Counted from the first letter of the stretch, positions 8,191-17,670 are shown. The stretch: 64,000 bases of DNA from Chamaesiphon minutus PCC 6605 (GCF_000317145.1 NC_019697.1:5879889-5943888); one strand, 5' to 3'. The notes: a model not told the origin generated them from the letters alone. Translations and numbers: made by a program.

Positions 8191-9867
8191 ATGCAAGCTC
8201 TTACCAAGATCGATAGTTCTCGCCAGCGGGAGATATTAGAAATCCTATTGCACCATGGCTGGGACTTCATGCGCCAAATCCTGACTATGGGCAAAGCCGT
8301 GGGTGGAGACGCGACAGCAGAGAATCGAGTCGATGTCCCACCACCAGAAATTCTCCGCAGTATTTTGGTCGATTTGGGTCCTGTTTATGTCAAGCTAGGA
8401 CAATTGCTCAGTACCCGTCCGGATCTGTTACCGCTGGAATATATCGAGGCTCTGAGCGAACTCCAATCGAATGTGCCGCCGATCGATTGGCGTGAGATCG
8501 AAACAATCTTGATCGAACAACTCGCGCAACCACCTTCAGAAATTTTCAGCCAGATCGATATTGTCCCTGTCGCCGCCGGATCGATCGCTCAAACCCATCG
8601 TGCAATTCTCAAAGATGGTCGGATCGTCGCCATCAAAGTCCAGCGTCCGGGGATCGATCGCTTGGTGACTAGGGATATTGCCATGATTAAGCAGATCGCC
8701 AAGCTGCTCTCTGGCACTGACTTTGGCAAACGTTACGACTTAGTTTCCCTCGCTGCCGAATTTAGTACCGCCCTCCAATCGGAGCTAGATTTCACTCAAG
8801 AAGCGCGCTATACAGAGGCACTCCGCCAAAATTTACTGGCGGGTAAGTGGTTTGACACCACCAAAATTATGGTGCCAGAGATCGATCGGCGGTTATCGAC
8901 TCAGAAAGTCTTGGTGCTCCAATGGTTGGATGGCGTACCAATTTTGGCCGCGCGGCTGACGGGTAAAAATCATGGCGGCGATATTCAACAGGAGCGTCAA
9001 GCACTCACCGTCCTATGTTTCCGCGCCTTCTTTCAGCAATATCTCGTCGATGGCTTGTTCCATGCCGATCCGCATCCCGGCAACCTTTTCTACCTCGACG
9101 ATGGGCGAGTCGCCGTTCTCGATTGTGGCATGATGGGACGACTCGATGCTCGCACCCAGTCGGCTCTAGTCGAAATGATTCTCGCGATCGTCAATGGCGA
9201 TGCCCAACGTTGCGCCCAAATTACCCTGCAACTGGCCGAACCCATGGGCGAACTCAATCTCTCTCGCCTAGAATGGGATTACGATCGCCTGCTGCACAAA
9301 TATAACAATATCAGCTTGCAGAATATGAATGCCAGCGAAGCTTTCGCCGAGATCCTTCAAGCTGCGCGCCGCAACAACCTGCGCTGGCCGAGTAATATCG
9401 GTCTATTTGCCAAATCCTTAGCCAATTTAGAGGGCGTCGGACGACAATTTAATCCCGAAGTCAATTTATTTGAAGAAGTTCGTCCGCTAATGAATGACAT
9501 GTTCCAGCGGCAACTTTTCGGCGACGATCTGATCCAATCGCTACTTAGAACGGGCTTAGAATTAAAAAATCTCTCGATGCAATCGCCGCGACAATTAGGA
9601 TTTTTACTCGATCGATTTAGCTCCGAAACGTTGAAGCTAAATATCACGATTAAAGACTTAGATGGCATCCAAAATAGCATCGATGATGCAGCTAATCGGC
9701 GATCCTTTAGTACGGTAGTCGGCTCTTTAGTCGTCGGAGCCGCGATCGTTTCGGCAAATGCCCAAACTTCACAATTGCAACTGCTAAGTAATGTGCTGTT
9801 TGGCACGGCAAGTATTCTAGGGTTATGGTTAATTGTGAAAATTATTAGGTCTGGAAATTTACTTTGA
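8191..9867 (+). CDS. ABC1/UbiB (AarF) family atypical kinase
   Basis: A 558-residue member of the ABC1 kinase-like family, whose members support quinone, prenyl-lipid and tocopherol metabolism in cyanobacteria and plastids. Diagnostic elements are present: KLGQ at 68-71, the Ala-rich loop AAGSIAQTH at 128-136 in place of a Gly-rich loop, ion-pair lysine K149 in VAIKV, HADPHPGN at 291-298, and D311 in DCG where canonical kinases have DFG. Two hydrophobic segments near the C-terminus (around 510-555) should anchor it in a membrane. Its last 23 bp overlap the end of the convergent LRR-kinase gene. Confidence 0.92.
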   Translation: MQALTKIDSSRQREILEILLHHGWDFMRQILTMGKAVGGDATAENRVDVPPPEILRSILVDLGPVYVKLGQLLSTRPDLLPLEYIEALSELQSNVPPIDWREIETILIEQLAQPPSEIFSQIDIVPVAAGSIAQTHRAILKDGRIVAIKVQRPGIDRLVTRDIAMIKQIAKLLSGTDFGKRYDLVSLAAEFSTALQSELDFTQEARYTEALRQNLLAGKWFDTTKIMVPEIDRRLSTQKVLVLQWLDGVPILAARLTGKNHGGDIQQERQALTVLCFRAFFQQYLVDGLFHADPHPGNLFYLDDGRVAVLDCGMMGRLDARTQSALVEMILAIVNGDAQRCAQITLQLAEPMGELNLSRLEWDYDRLLHKYNNISLQNMNASEAFAEILQAARRNNLRWPSNIGLFAKSLANLEGVGRQFNPEVNLFEEVRPLMNDMFQRQLFGDDLIQSLLRTGLELKNLSMQSPRQLGFLLDRFSSETLKLNITIKDLDGIQNSIDDAANRRSFSTVVGSLVVGAAIVSANAQTSQLQLLSNVLFGTASILGLWLIVKIIRSGNLL

Positions 9868-11167
9868 TTGCAGATAATACTCGCTCGATTTCTCTAAATA
9901 ACGGCCTCTTAGCAGGAATGGACTGTAAACAATCTTGGCATAACTTATTTAATGTCAACTTTGCTGGATTGTCATCTAGCAATTGACAGCGATCGAGTAA
10001 ATCTTCTAATAGACAACCAAATGCTCTGACTTCCAATCTTTCCAATGCCGTACCCAAGATCGGATCGTTACGATCGTAGCTAGAAGCGGCACCAAAATCG
10101 CCTAACAAGCTATGCCCACTTCGATTTACCAGAATATTGTGAGCGTATAAATCGCCGTGCATTATGCCTTGGGAGTGAAGACGATCCGCCGCCGCACAGA
10201 TCCCGATGGCGATTTTTAAAAGTTTGGCTACCGAAAAAGATGTCCCCGCAGCATAGGTATCTCTAGTACATGTATCCAAATTCGGCGGGTTGCCTAGATT
10301 GCGATAATCGGGGGGAATTAATGACAACATCAAACCCAATCTATCGTTAGGGCAATCGACAATTTTACCCAATGCACCAACCAAATGCGGATGTTCGCCA
10401 GCAGCCATACAAGCATTCATTTCATCTGCTGGTACACCATCGCTGGTCATCGCGCCTTTAAAAATCTTGATGGCGACATTAGTGGGCGGCTGCGTTGATG
10501 ACTCCCAGACACCCTTGGAAATCACCCCAGAAGCACCTTCACCCAAGGTATCCGAAAGAGTCAAATCTGCCCACGGAATGGTGGTTACAGTTGGCGATAG
10601 ATTCGCAATACAGCACGGATTGCCCGCATAAGCCAACCACGACAGCCGAGGCAAAGTAAATAACCAGTTTGGCAAAGATTCGAGGCAATTTGCCGACAGT
10701 CTAATCAGTTCTAAATTCTGACAAGCCGCCATTTTATCTGGCAGCGATCGCAATTGATTTCCAGCGAGCATTAATTTTTGCAAGCGTTGGAGTTTCCCGA
10801 TCGAATTTGGCAGCCGTTCCAATTTATTGTCCGTCAAAATCAACCACCTCAAATTGAGCGGTAATCTATTTTCGCCCACGATCTTAATTTTGTTAGATTT
10901 GAATCCTATCATGGATAAGCTCGGACAATCTGCCACTGCGCTAGGGATTTCCTCAAAATCGTTGTTACTTAGAAAGATAACTTTGAGCTGGTGTAGCCGA
11001 TCTAAATTCTCAGGTAAAGACCGTAAGTTATTATCAGACAGATTCAATATTTCTAAAGAATCTGCTAGATCGAAAATCTCAATCGGGAATTCTGTCAAAT
11101 TAGCAGCTAAATCTAGTCGTTTGATCCCCTGCAATTGACCAGAGCGCAGCAAGTCGATCGTTTCCAT
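9845..11167 (-). CDS. Leucine-rich-repeat protein kinase
   Basis: A 440-residue fusion. Residues 14-180 hold about seven leucine-rich repeats of the LxxLxLxxNxLxxLP type (for example LEILNLSDNNLRSLP and LQKLMLAGNQLRSLP). A compact protein kinase domain follows at about 203-435, with glycine loop LGEGASG (208-214), K234 in VAIKIFK, catalytic HGDLYAHN (337-344, proton acceptor D339) and DFG at 357-359. All catalytic residues are kept, so it should be an active Ser/Thr-type kinase. There is no membrane segment, so it is probably cytoplasmic, with the LRR part sensing or recruiting a partner. It meets the ABC1 kinase gene tail to tail with overlap. Confidence 0.9.
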   Translation of the reverse strand: METIDLLRSGQLQGIKRLDLAANLTEFPIEIFDLADSLEILNLSDNNLRSLPENLDRLHQLKVIFLSNNDFEEIPSAVADCPSLSMIGFKSNKIKIVGENRLPLNLRWLILTDNKLERLPNSIGKLQRLQKLMLAGNQLRSLPDKMAACQNLELIRLSANCLESLPNWLFTLPRLSWLAYAGNPCCIANLSPTVTTIPWADLTLSDTLGEGASGVISKGVWESSTQPPTNVAIKIFKGAMTSDGVPADEMNACMAAGEHPHLVGALGKIVDCPNDRLGLMLSLIPPDYRNLGNPPNLDTCTRDTYAAGTSFSVAKLLKIAIGICAAADRLHSQGIMHGDLYAHNILVNRSGHSLLGDFGAASSYDRNDPILGTALERLEVRAFGCLLEDLLDRCQLLDDNPAKLTLNKLCQDCLQSIPAKRPLFREIERVLSAIKVNFQT

Positions 11168-11243
11168 AGCTCGGTAACTCGTTTATCCTAAACTTAGCCA
11201 TCATAGATCGTAGTTGCGAACTTAGCTACTACAAAACCAAAAA

Positions 11244-11423
11244 ATGCTCTGCAAATATCTATGCTGCCACCTTATATCTATCGTTCGAGCTTTACAAGAA
11301 GCTGAGTTAATCCAGAAACACGATCGACTCTGCGATTTAGCGGCGATCGAGATCGAGCCACACAAATTAGTTAGCTCCAGCGCGTTCGGTTTAATTACTA
11401 GTGAATTATCTATATTTGCGTGA
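11244..11423 (+). CDS. Possible small ORF, 59 codons
   Basis: An open frame starting MLCKYLCCHLISIVRALQEA lies between the divergently placed LRR-kinase start and the end of the response regulator gene, which it overlaps by a few bases. Its central part has charge patterning and codon use like neighbouring genes. No Shine-Dalgarno is seen and I recognise no family. It may be chance or a remnant. Confidence 0.2.
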   Translation: MLCKYLCCHLISIVRALQEAELIQKHDRLCDLAAIEIEPHKLVSSSAFGLITSELSIFA

Positions 11424-12069
11424 ATGAATCTGTGATATTTTGAGATACCCAGAGAGCGATTTGTAATCTGTCGCGTAAATTCAAACAAGTGAGAATATTC
11501 GTGACGTAGTTTTTGACAGTTCCTTCCGTCAGATGTAAATCTTTAGCAATTTCTCGATTGCTTTTACCCTTACCAATTTGCTTGAGAATTTCAATCTCAC
11601 TGTGATTGAAATGTTCTAAAATAGCTAATGTCGGCGATGGTGTTACCGCTCGTTCGGGAATGCGTGCGAATACTTTCAATGCGATCGCCGGATCTAGTTG
11701 TCCGAAACCGCGATCGAGACTGCGAATCGTCGTTGCTAACTGTTGGGATGGTGTACTTTTGAGGATATAGCCCAGCGCGCCATTTTGGAGCGACTGACAG
11801 ATATATTCATCTTCATCAAACGTCGTCAACACCATGATTCTAATCCACGGAAATCGCTGATGAATGACTTTTGTGGCTTCTACCCCATTACAGATCGGCA
11901 TTCGCACATCCATCAAAATTACGTCAGGACGTAGCGTTTCGGCAAGCAAAATTGCCTCTTCACCGTTGCCAGCTTCGCCAACAATTTCAATATCTGGTTC
12001 GAGGTTAATTAGTGCCGCTAATCCTTGCCTGAAAATAACTAGGTCATCAACCAATAGTAAGCGAATCAT
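11410..12069 (-). CDS. NarL/LuxR-family response regulator
   Basis: A 219-residue two-component regulator. The receiver (about 1-120) has D8/D9, phosphoacceptor D54 in ILMDVRMP, T82/T83 and K104. The C-terminal LuxR-type helix-turn-helix (about 152-205) reads EIEILKQIGKGKSNREIAKD then LTEGTVKNYVTNIL, the normal DNA-binding helix pair. It is the last gene of a same-strand unit whose first gene is a HisKA_3 histidine kinase, its evident partner. Two unknown genes lie between the pair. Confidence 0.93.
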   Translation of the reverse strand: MIRLLLVDDLVIFRQGLAALINLEPDIEIVGEAGNGEEAILLAETLRPDVILMDVRMPICNGVEATKVIHQRFPWIRIMVLTTFDEDEYICQSLQNGALGYILKSTPSQQLATTIRSLDRGFGQLDPAIALKVFARIPERAVTPSPTLAILEHFNHSEIEILKQIGKGKSNREIAKDLHLTEGTVKNYVTNILTCLNLRDRLQIALWVSQNITDSFTQI

Positions 12070-12148
12070 ACGTTAGTCGATCGTTGATAATTGAGGAGAT
12101 TGGTGATACCGATCGATAGTTAAATCACTTCACATTAAGTAGAGAAAA

Positions 12149-12544
12149 TTAATTGCGATCGTTTCGATCGGATTTAGCTATTCCTGTAAACCGTGAATAT
12201 TTTGCTAAGTTACTAGCAGCAGATGTAACAGCTATTAACCCCGTGTTAATATCTTCAAAGAAAATTACTCCGCCAATATGTTTGTTTGCGATGAAAGGTG
12301 CATGGTAAAATTGATATTCTTTAATGTAAATTGTTAAAATATCATCGATGTTGGTAGGTTTGCCGAAGATTTGTTGACATACCTGTGCGATGACATTCAA
12401 GAGAAATTCTTGTCGAACTGGCTCGCCGAGATCGCTAAACTCTGGGCGATCGCCAAATTCATCCATATAATATAACCAAATTTTAGAGAGATCTGTCTCT
12501 TTTTGCAGCTTTTCTTTGAGTTGGGATAATTTTTCGAGTTTCAT
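12149..12544 (-). CDS. Unknown protein (131 aa) inside a two-component unit
   Basis: A soluble protein of 131 residues with a charged, probably helical N-terminus (KLSQLKEKLQKETDLSKIW), an acidic middle (YYMDEFGDRPEFSDLGE) and a C-terminal part that looks beta-rich (HIGGVIFFEDINTGLIAVTS). No signal peptide or membrane segment is visible. I do not recognise the family. It lies 57 bp after the 197-aa unknown gene and 79 bp before the response regulator, all on one strand, which suggests co-transcription. Whether it serves the signalling system or is an inserted pair with its neighbour is open. Confidence 0.65.
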   Translation of the reverse strand: MKLEKLSQLKEKLQKETDLSKIWLYYMDEFGDRPEFSDLGEPVRQEFLLNVIAQVCQQIFGKPTNIDDILTIYIKEYQFYHAPFIANKHIGGVIFFEDINTGLIAVTSAASNLAKYSRFTGIAKSDRNDRN

Positions 12545-12601
12545 GAGTGTATACGAGATCTAGATATAAACGCTTATTGGTAAGTAGATACCTCTCGGTC
12601 A

Positions 12602-13195
12602 TTAGGATTTATCATCATCAATAACAAATCCTAATTCCTGTGCTTGGGAGAGTGTCAGTGGCGCGATTGCTGTTAAATCTGGCAACATTAATCGAGAGAC
12701 AGTATTAGCTTTATAGTCTCTGTAAAAAAGAATTGAATTAATAATTTGCCAATCATACTCTATCTCGACAAACTTGGGCGGCCACATATTAGTGATGATA
12801 TAGAGATAATATGAATGTTTTTCTTTGTAAATCAGAACTGCTGTTAACTCATCGAACCAAGCAATATAGCGAATGCGGCAACCAAAATAATAATTATATG
12901 ATTCAATACCTACACTCTTGCTAACTCCTTTATTATTAACATGGTAGATTAAGTAATAAATCTCGACAAAACCCCAGATATCTTCAGGTTTTTCCCATCG
13001 TTCGAGATAAACTATTTGCTTGTTGTCAGGATGAACGCTAGCTGCTTCTATTTCTCGCTCGAAACCTTCTCGATCGGTAAATACAATCTGACGATTCAGC
13101 AGTTTCGCGGCTAGTTCTATTTGTGACTTGTCCAACTCCAAGCCTAAATGATGTGTATCTGGATAAATTGGATTAGGGTTATTGGCGATATACAC
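12602..13195 (-). CDS. Unknown protein (197 aa) inside a two-component unit
   Basis: A 197-residue soluble protein starting at GTG, 34 bp after the histidine kinase gene. It is rich in aromatic residues, especially Tyr and Trp (WGFVEIYYLIYHV, SYNYYFGCRIRYIAWFDE, KHSYYLYIITNMWPP), in an alternating pattern suggesting a large beta-sheet. It ends with an acidic IDDDKS tail. I do not recognise the family, and no catalytic motif stands out. Position between the kinase and its regulator suggests a sensor accessory or a two-gene insertion. Confidence 0.65.
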   Translation of the reverse strand: MYIANNPNPIYPDTHHLGLELDKSQIELAAKLLNRQIVFTDREGFEREIEAASVHPDNKQIVYLERWEKPEDIWGFVEIYYLIYHVNNKGVSKSVGIESYNYYFGCRIRYIAWFDELTAVLIYKEKHSYYLYIITNMWPPKFVEIEYDWQIINSILFYRDYKANTVSRLMLPDLTAIAPLTLSQAQELGFVIDDDKS

Positions 13196-13229
13196 TGTGC
13201 TAGAAAATTATAGTTATCGAGCGACAATT

Positions 13230-14390
13230 TTAGCTAGATGCAGGTACGAATATTTTAATTCGGGTACCTCGTCCGACTTCACTATCGAGATTAAATTCTC
13301 CACCCAGACATTGCACGCGTTCTTTCATATTTCTTAAGCCAAACCCAGCGTGAGGGCGATCTAAGTCGAATCCTTTGCCATTGTCACAGATATCCAAAAT
13401 CGTACCGCGATTGACGATCGTACTCTCGATTGTAACTCGATTTGCGTGAGCGTGTTTCTGAATATTTGTCAGCGATTCTTGGACGATGCAGTAGAGCTGA
13501 TAGCTCGACTGGAGCGATAACGGCGGGAAGCGCACATCGACATGTACCTCAAATGGCAGGTTTTGCTCCGCTAGCGCGAAGATAGCTTCGGTGAGGTCAA
13601 AATTAGAACGCTTCATCGTTCCCAAGGCTTGGCGGACGTTATCGAGGGCTTGGGAGCTAAGTTTTTTGGCTAGATCGATCGATTGTTGCGCTCTTTCTGG
13701 CTCGGTGGCTTGGATTCTTTGCGCGAGTTCGATTTGCACGTCTAACGATGTGAGTGAATGTCCCAATGTATCGTGAATATCGCGAGCGATTCTATTGCGT
13801 TCTAAATCTGTCGCGAGAGTTTCTACTTGTTGCGACAGTCGATCTGCTTTTTGGCGCGACTTTTGTTCTTCCGTCCAAATAGTACCTAGTAACAAAACAA
13901 AAATAGAATTACCAAAATAACTGGCGGTGTAACCAGTAACTAGTCTGGGTGAATTTAAATATAGTTTGATATCGGTGTGCTGCACTCGATGGATAATTTC
14001 TGGGACGCGGATAGCATAGCTACTACTACTGACAATCCAACAAAACATCGCGATTGTAGCTACTTCTTTTCGAGGTAATAAAAAACATCCCTTCAATAAA
14101 AAAGTACCAAACAGACAAAAACTAGTAAACTCATAATAATCAGTAATGATGACGCTTAGCATTGATAGAATGATATAAAATCTTCTTTGCCAGAGCGGGC
14201 GATCGACAGGTAGAAATACGATCGATGGCGTAAATATCAACACAAATAAAATTGTATGTTCGAGCATTTGTGGAGATTTTTGCAAATGTGGATTTGCAAA
14301 ATTTGTCCAAATACTGAATGCTAATGCAAATAGCTCGATGACAAGGAGCGAGCGACGCATTTTAAGAGAAACTGGCGGTAAACTTGTCAC
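13230..14390 (-). CDS. Membrane sensor histidine kinase (HisKA_3, NarX/DesK type)
   Basis: A 386-residue kinase. The N-terminal 170 residues hold several hydrophobic segments (about 15-30, 43-62, 70-105, 110-125 and 150-172) and no obvious extracytoplasmic domain, as in membrane-state sensors of the DesK kind. The HisKA_3 box has IARDIHDTLGHS, with phosphoaccepting H206. The ATPase domain keeps N309 in QESLTNIQKH, DNGKGF (336-341) and GFGLRNMKER. The start is GTG; an ATG eleven codons later is an alternative. It probably phosphorylates the NarL-type regulator three genes downstream. Confidence 0.92.
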   Translation of the reverse strand: MTSLPPVSLKMRRSLLVIELFALAFSIWTNFANPHLQKSPQMLEHTILFVLIFTPSIVFLPVDRPLWQRRFYIILSMLSVIITDYYEFTSFCLFGTFLLKGCFLLPRKEVATIAMFCWIVSSSSYAIRVPEIIHRVQHTDIKLYLNSPRLVTGYTASYFGNSIFVLLLGTIWTEEQKSRQKADRLSQQVETLATDLERNRIARDIHDTLGHSLTSLDVQIELAQRIQATEPERAQQSIDLAKKLSSQALDNVRQALGTMKRSNFDLTEAIFALAEQNLPFEVHVDVRFPPLSLQSSYQLYCIVQESLTNIQKHAHANRVTIESTIVNRGTILDICDNGKGFDLDRPHAGFGLRNMKERVQCLGGEFNLDSEVGRGTRIKIFVPASS

Positions 14391-14595
14391 ACTATCTAGA
14401 TCGATACTTGCTTCGATTGTAATTCTATCCCTAAAGCTAACGGTATGACCTTAGTCATATTTTGTATGACCTTAGTGAATACTCAGCTTGCAGAAACTAA
14501 GTTATTCTCTACTAAATGTGCTGTCGTGTGACACTTGTGCGGCTAGAGCTATCACCAGTACTAGTATTGACAAGATTGCTTCAAGAGGTTGCGGT

Positions 14596-15339
14596 ATGAA
14601 AATTTATCTAGCCTATGTATTGCTAATAACTGGTTCGCTGTGGATGACATTGCCCATAGTAGTTGTAGCCAAACCCAATCCGACGAGTGTCAAGCCAACA
14701 GTTACCACGGCTAGAATTACACCCACAGCCGCATTAGAACGACTGATACTTGCGCCTAAATTAGATGCGAGTTGGTTTACGCCCGAATTTCTTAAGGCGG
14801 CGGATAAAAATTCTGATGTAAATACGGTGCAGTTTCAGCGCGATGTGTCGCTGAAGTTGGGCAAGATGCGCTATGGCAATTATAAATCCGTCCAACCAAT
14901 TGGCGACGATCGATATCGGATTATTTTCGATCGCGCCGAACCCGATGCCGTCATCGCACAATTTTATATCGATAAATTTGGCAGAATAGCAGGCATTAGT
15001 TTAGTCGAGAAAAGGAACGAACCCAATGCAGCAGCACAAGTAGCAGCACAGGCGGCTGTCGATCGATCTTTTAAGACGAATGTGGGGAGTAATGGTAAAC
15101 CCAATCAATTATTTGTCAGTCTCAAACAATGGCTGGGAAATTATCGCAAAGTTCTTAAAAAAGATGCTAGTAACTATTTAGGCGTGTTCGAGCGTGGTTC
15201 GGTACCTGTGACAGTTAATTTTAAACCCGACGGCTCGATCGAGAATTTTAGGATGGGTTGTCCCGTCACCCAATCGACGACGGTAAGTCAGGCACCTCAG
15301 CAGCTCCAGAAGTTATTAGCCAATTGTCCCGATCGCTAA
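14596..15339 (+). CDS. Secreted protein with two copies of a cyanobacterial DUF3887-like unit
   Basis: A 247-residue protein. The ATG at 14596 was chosen because an AGAGG lies eight bases upstream and it opens a signal peptide (MKIYLAYVLLITGSLWM, cleavage near AKP). The mature part contains two related units: ALERLILAPKLDASWFTPEF with YKSVQPIGDDRYRIIFDR, and a second with LKQWLGNYRKVLKKDASNYL and GVFERGSVPVTVNF. In other cyanobacteria a similar unit precedes beta-lactamase-like hydrolase domains (recalled, not checked); no hydrolase is present here. It precedes the Omp85 gene on the same strand, with a palindromic repeat between. Confidence 0.65.
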   Translation: MKIYLAYVLLITGSLWMTLPIVVVAKPNPTSVKPTVTTARITPTAALERLILAPKLDASWFTPEFLKAADKNSDVNTVQFQRDVSLKLGKMRYGNYKSVQPIGDDRYRIIFDRAEPDAVIAQFYIDKFGRIAGISLVEKRNEPNAAAQVAAQAAVDRSFKTNVGSNGKPNQLFVSLKQWLGNYRKVLKKDASNYLGVFERGSVPVTVNFKPDGSIENFRMGCPVTQSTTVSQAPQQLQKLLANCPDR

Positions 15340-15352
15340 TTGCCAGATTAGC

Positions 15353-15436
15353 CCACGACTTCTAGTCGTGGCTGATGTTGCGTAGTCCGCGTAGGCGGAC
15401 TAGTTAATCAGTCCGCGTAGGCGGACTTCGCAACAT
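15353..15436. repeat. Palindromic repeat with two direct copies of AGTCCGCGTAGGCGGACT
   Basis: Two copies of AGTCCGCGTAGGCGGACT (15384-15401 and 15410-15427) are enclosed by inverted ATGTTGCG / CGCAACAT. A separate 8-bp stem, CCACGACT-TCT-AGTCGTGG, lies at 15353-15371 just after the upstream gene and may act as its terminator. The same 18-mer occurs at two other intergenic sites in this window. Confidence 0.9.
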
Positions 15437-15514
15437 GAGGAGCGGTTTCTAACCGCTTGGGTTATAACTAGCAACTTGCATCCTCAATATTATTAATCTA
15501 TCCTTACCGAAACC

Positions 15515-17623
15515 ATGCGCTGGAAATTATTTTTATTAGCTACGATCTCTACCCTCAGTCACATCTCAAATCCCCCGATCGCACATGCCGAATCGAGGCA
15601 GAATGGGAAATTAATTGCCGAGCGCAACTTAGCTAACTTAACCCTAAATCGCAATCGGATCGACACAACCAAAGACATCCCCAGCGCAACCGAACTTATC
15701 GCCAAATCAAAACGCAAATCGCGCAAACCAGCCACCCGCCAACAACCAGCAAGTACCATTCCTCCGGCTAAACCGTCGAGCGCGCAGACGCCAGCATCGA
15801 CGAATCCCGAACCACAAGTCATCGTTGCCGATATCGTTATTACCGCAGATCGAGGTGTGCTAGAACCAGCCTTAGCCGCCAAAATTCGCCAAGTGCTGAC
15901 GATCGAAATCGGCAAACCCACCACACGCAGCCAATTAGAGCAGAACCTAAATGCCGTCAAGGCTCTAGGCGACTTTGCCACCGTCCAGATCGTGCCCGAA
16001 GATACCGCCAAAGGCGTGAAAATTAACTTTTTGGTCAAAACCTACGGCACTCTTTCTCAAGTACAGCTTAAAACCCTGCCAGCCACTATTATCAGCATTC
16101 TCAATCCAGCCGCGATTGAGGAAATATTCAAGCCACAATATGGCAAAAGATTAAACGCGATCGAATTCAAAACCACGATCGACAAATTAAACCAACTCTA
16201 TCAAACCCAAGGCTACAATCTCGCCCAAGTCGTCGATATCGAAGAACTCAATCCCGATGGCAAGCTAACTGTCGTCGTCGCCGAAGGATCGATCGAAGAT
16301 GTGCGCGTGCGATTCCTCAATAAAAAAGGCGAGGCTGTAGATGAGAATAAACAACCTTATCCGGGACAAACTCGACCCTTTATTATCGTCCGCGAAGCCC
16401 AGTCTAAATCGGGGACGATCTTCAATCGCAACACCGTCGAAAAAGATCTGCGCCGGATCTATGGCTTGGGTTTATTCGACGACGTGCGCGTCTCCTTCGC
16501 ACCAGGGAGCGATCCGGCTAAAGTCGTCCTCCAGTATGATGTCATCGAACGCGGCAAAAATTTCTCGATCGTGCCAAATGCTGGCTATAGCTCCATTAAC
16601 GGCTTTTTTGCCAGCCTGAATTACAACCAGCTCGATGTCGGCGGCAATGCTCAAACCTTGAGTGCGAACGCTCAAACAGGTACCACAGGTTTGTTAGGCG
16701 AACTGAACTTCACCGATCCCTGGATTGCCACCGATCCGCATCGCACATCATATACCGTCAATGCCTTCGCGCGTCAATCGACATCCTTCGTCTTTAGCGG
16801 CGGTAAAACACCCCTATCCGTACCAGGAACCACCAGCGATACCCCCACAATTCTCCGCACTGGTGGCGGCATTACTTTCAATCGTCCCCTCGATGGCGAT
16901 CCTTACAATAACGGTGGCTGGCGGGGTTCCCTGGGGGTACAGTATCAGCGCGTCTCCACCCGCGATATCAATGGTGGATCGATCGTGCCCAAAGACTCTG
17001 GCGGTAACGATCTGAGCTTTAGCAAAACCGGACAAGACGATCTGTTGATGTTGCAATTGGGAGTAACCAAAGATGCCCGCGACAGTTTTAGCGATCCGAC
17101 GCAAGGCTCCCTGCTCAAATTGGGGGTAGACCAATCCGTACCAGTCGGACTAGGCAACATCACCATGACCAAAGCCAGAGCGAGTTTTACCCAATACGTC
17201 CCCATGAAATTGATAAACCTGTCACCAGGCAGTCAATCGCTGCTATTCAACGTTCAAGGTGGGACGATTTTGGGCGATTTGCCACCCTACGAAGCATTTA
17301 GTCTCGGCGGTACATCGGGCGTGCGTGGGTACGAAGATGGCGATGTCGGTTCGGGACGCAGCTATCTTCAAGCTACCGCCGAATATCGATTCCCGATCGT
17401 CTCCTTCTTCGGTTTGGGGATCTTCGCCGACTACGGTACCGATCTGGGGACGGGTAGCAGCGTTCCTGGCAATCCCGCAGGCGCGCGGAGCAAACCAGGG
17501 AATGGGTTTGGCTATGGTGCTGGCGTGCGCTTTCAATCGCCGATCGGCCCCTTACGTCTCGATTATGCCATCAACGATCTCAAAGAAACGCGGATTCAAT
17601 TCGGATTGGGAGAGAGATTTTAA
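15515..17623 (+). CDS. Omp85/BamA-family outer membrane protein with POTRA domains
   Basis: A 702-residue outer membrane beta-barrel assembly or export factor. It opens with a signal peptide (MRWKLFLLATISTLSH) and a Pro/Ala-rich linker (about 65-105), followed by three POTRA-like units up to about residue 345 (VIVADIVITADRGVLEPALA; EIFKPQYGKRLNAIEFKTTI; FNRNTVEKDLRRIYGLGLFD). The rest is a 16-strand-type barrel with the hallmark GGTSGVRGYEDGDVGSG, containing the VRGY lid-loop motif, and a C-terminal strand ending in FGLGERF with terminal Phe. Three POTRA domains and the linker fit the cyanobacterial Omp85/Toc75 type. It could be the main assembly factor or a paralogue. Confidence 0.93.
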   Translation: MRWKLFLLATISTLSHISNPPIAHAESRQNGKLIAERNLANLTLNRNRIDTTKDIPSATELIAKSKRKSRKPATRQQPASTIPPAKPSSAQTPASTNPEPQVIVADIVITADRGVLEPALAAKIRQVLTIEIGKPTTRSQLEQNLNAVKALGDFATVQIVPEDTAKGVKINFLVKTYGTLSQVQLKTLPATIISILNPAAIEEIFKPQYGKRLNAIEFKTTIDKLNQLYQTQGYNLAQVVDIEELNPDGKLTVVVAEGSIEDVRVRFLNKKGEAVDENKQPYPGQTRPFIIVREAQSKSGTIFNRNTVEKDLRRIYGLGLFDDVRVSFAPGSDPAKVVLQYDVIERGKNFSIVPNAGYSSINGFFASLNYNQLDVGGNAQTLSANAQTGTTGLLGELNFTDPWIATDPHRTSYTVNAFARQSTSFVFSGGKTPLSVPGTTSDTPTILRTGGGITFNRPLDGDPYNNGGWRGSLGVQYQRVSTRDINGGSIVPKDSGGNDLSFSKTGQDDLLMLQLGVTKDARDSFSDPTQGSLLKLGVDQSVPVGLGNITMTKARASFTQYVPMKLINLSPGSQSLLFNVQGGTILGDLPPYEAFSLGGTSGVRGYEDGDVGSGRSYLQATAEYRFPIVSFFGLGIFADYGTDLGTGSSVPGNPAGARSKPGNGFGYGAGVRFQSPIGPLRLDYAINDLKETRIQFGLGERF

Positions 17624-17670
17624 ATAAAGTTCGACATCGCCGTGGGGTTAGAAACCCCCGCTAATGTTGT

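Noticed and set aside
11222-11488. Minus-strand frame of 88 codons
   Set aside because: It overlaps the well-supported response regulator in another phase and has no motif.
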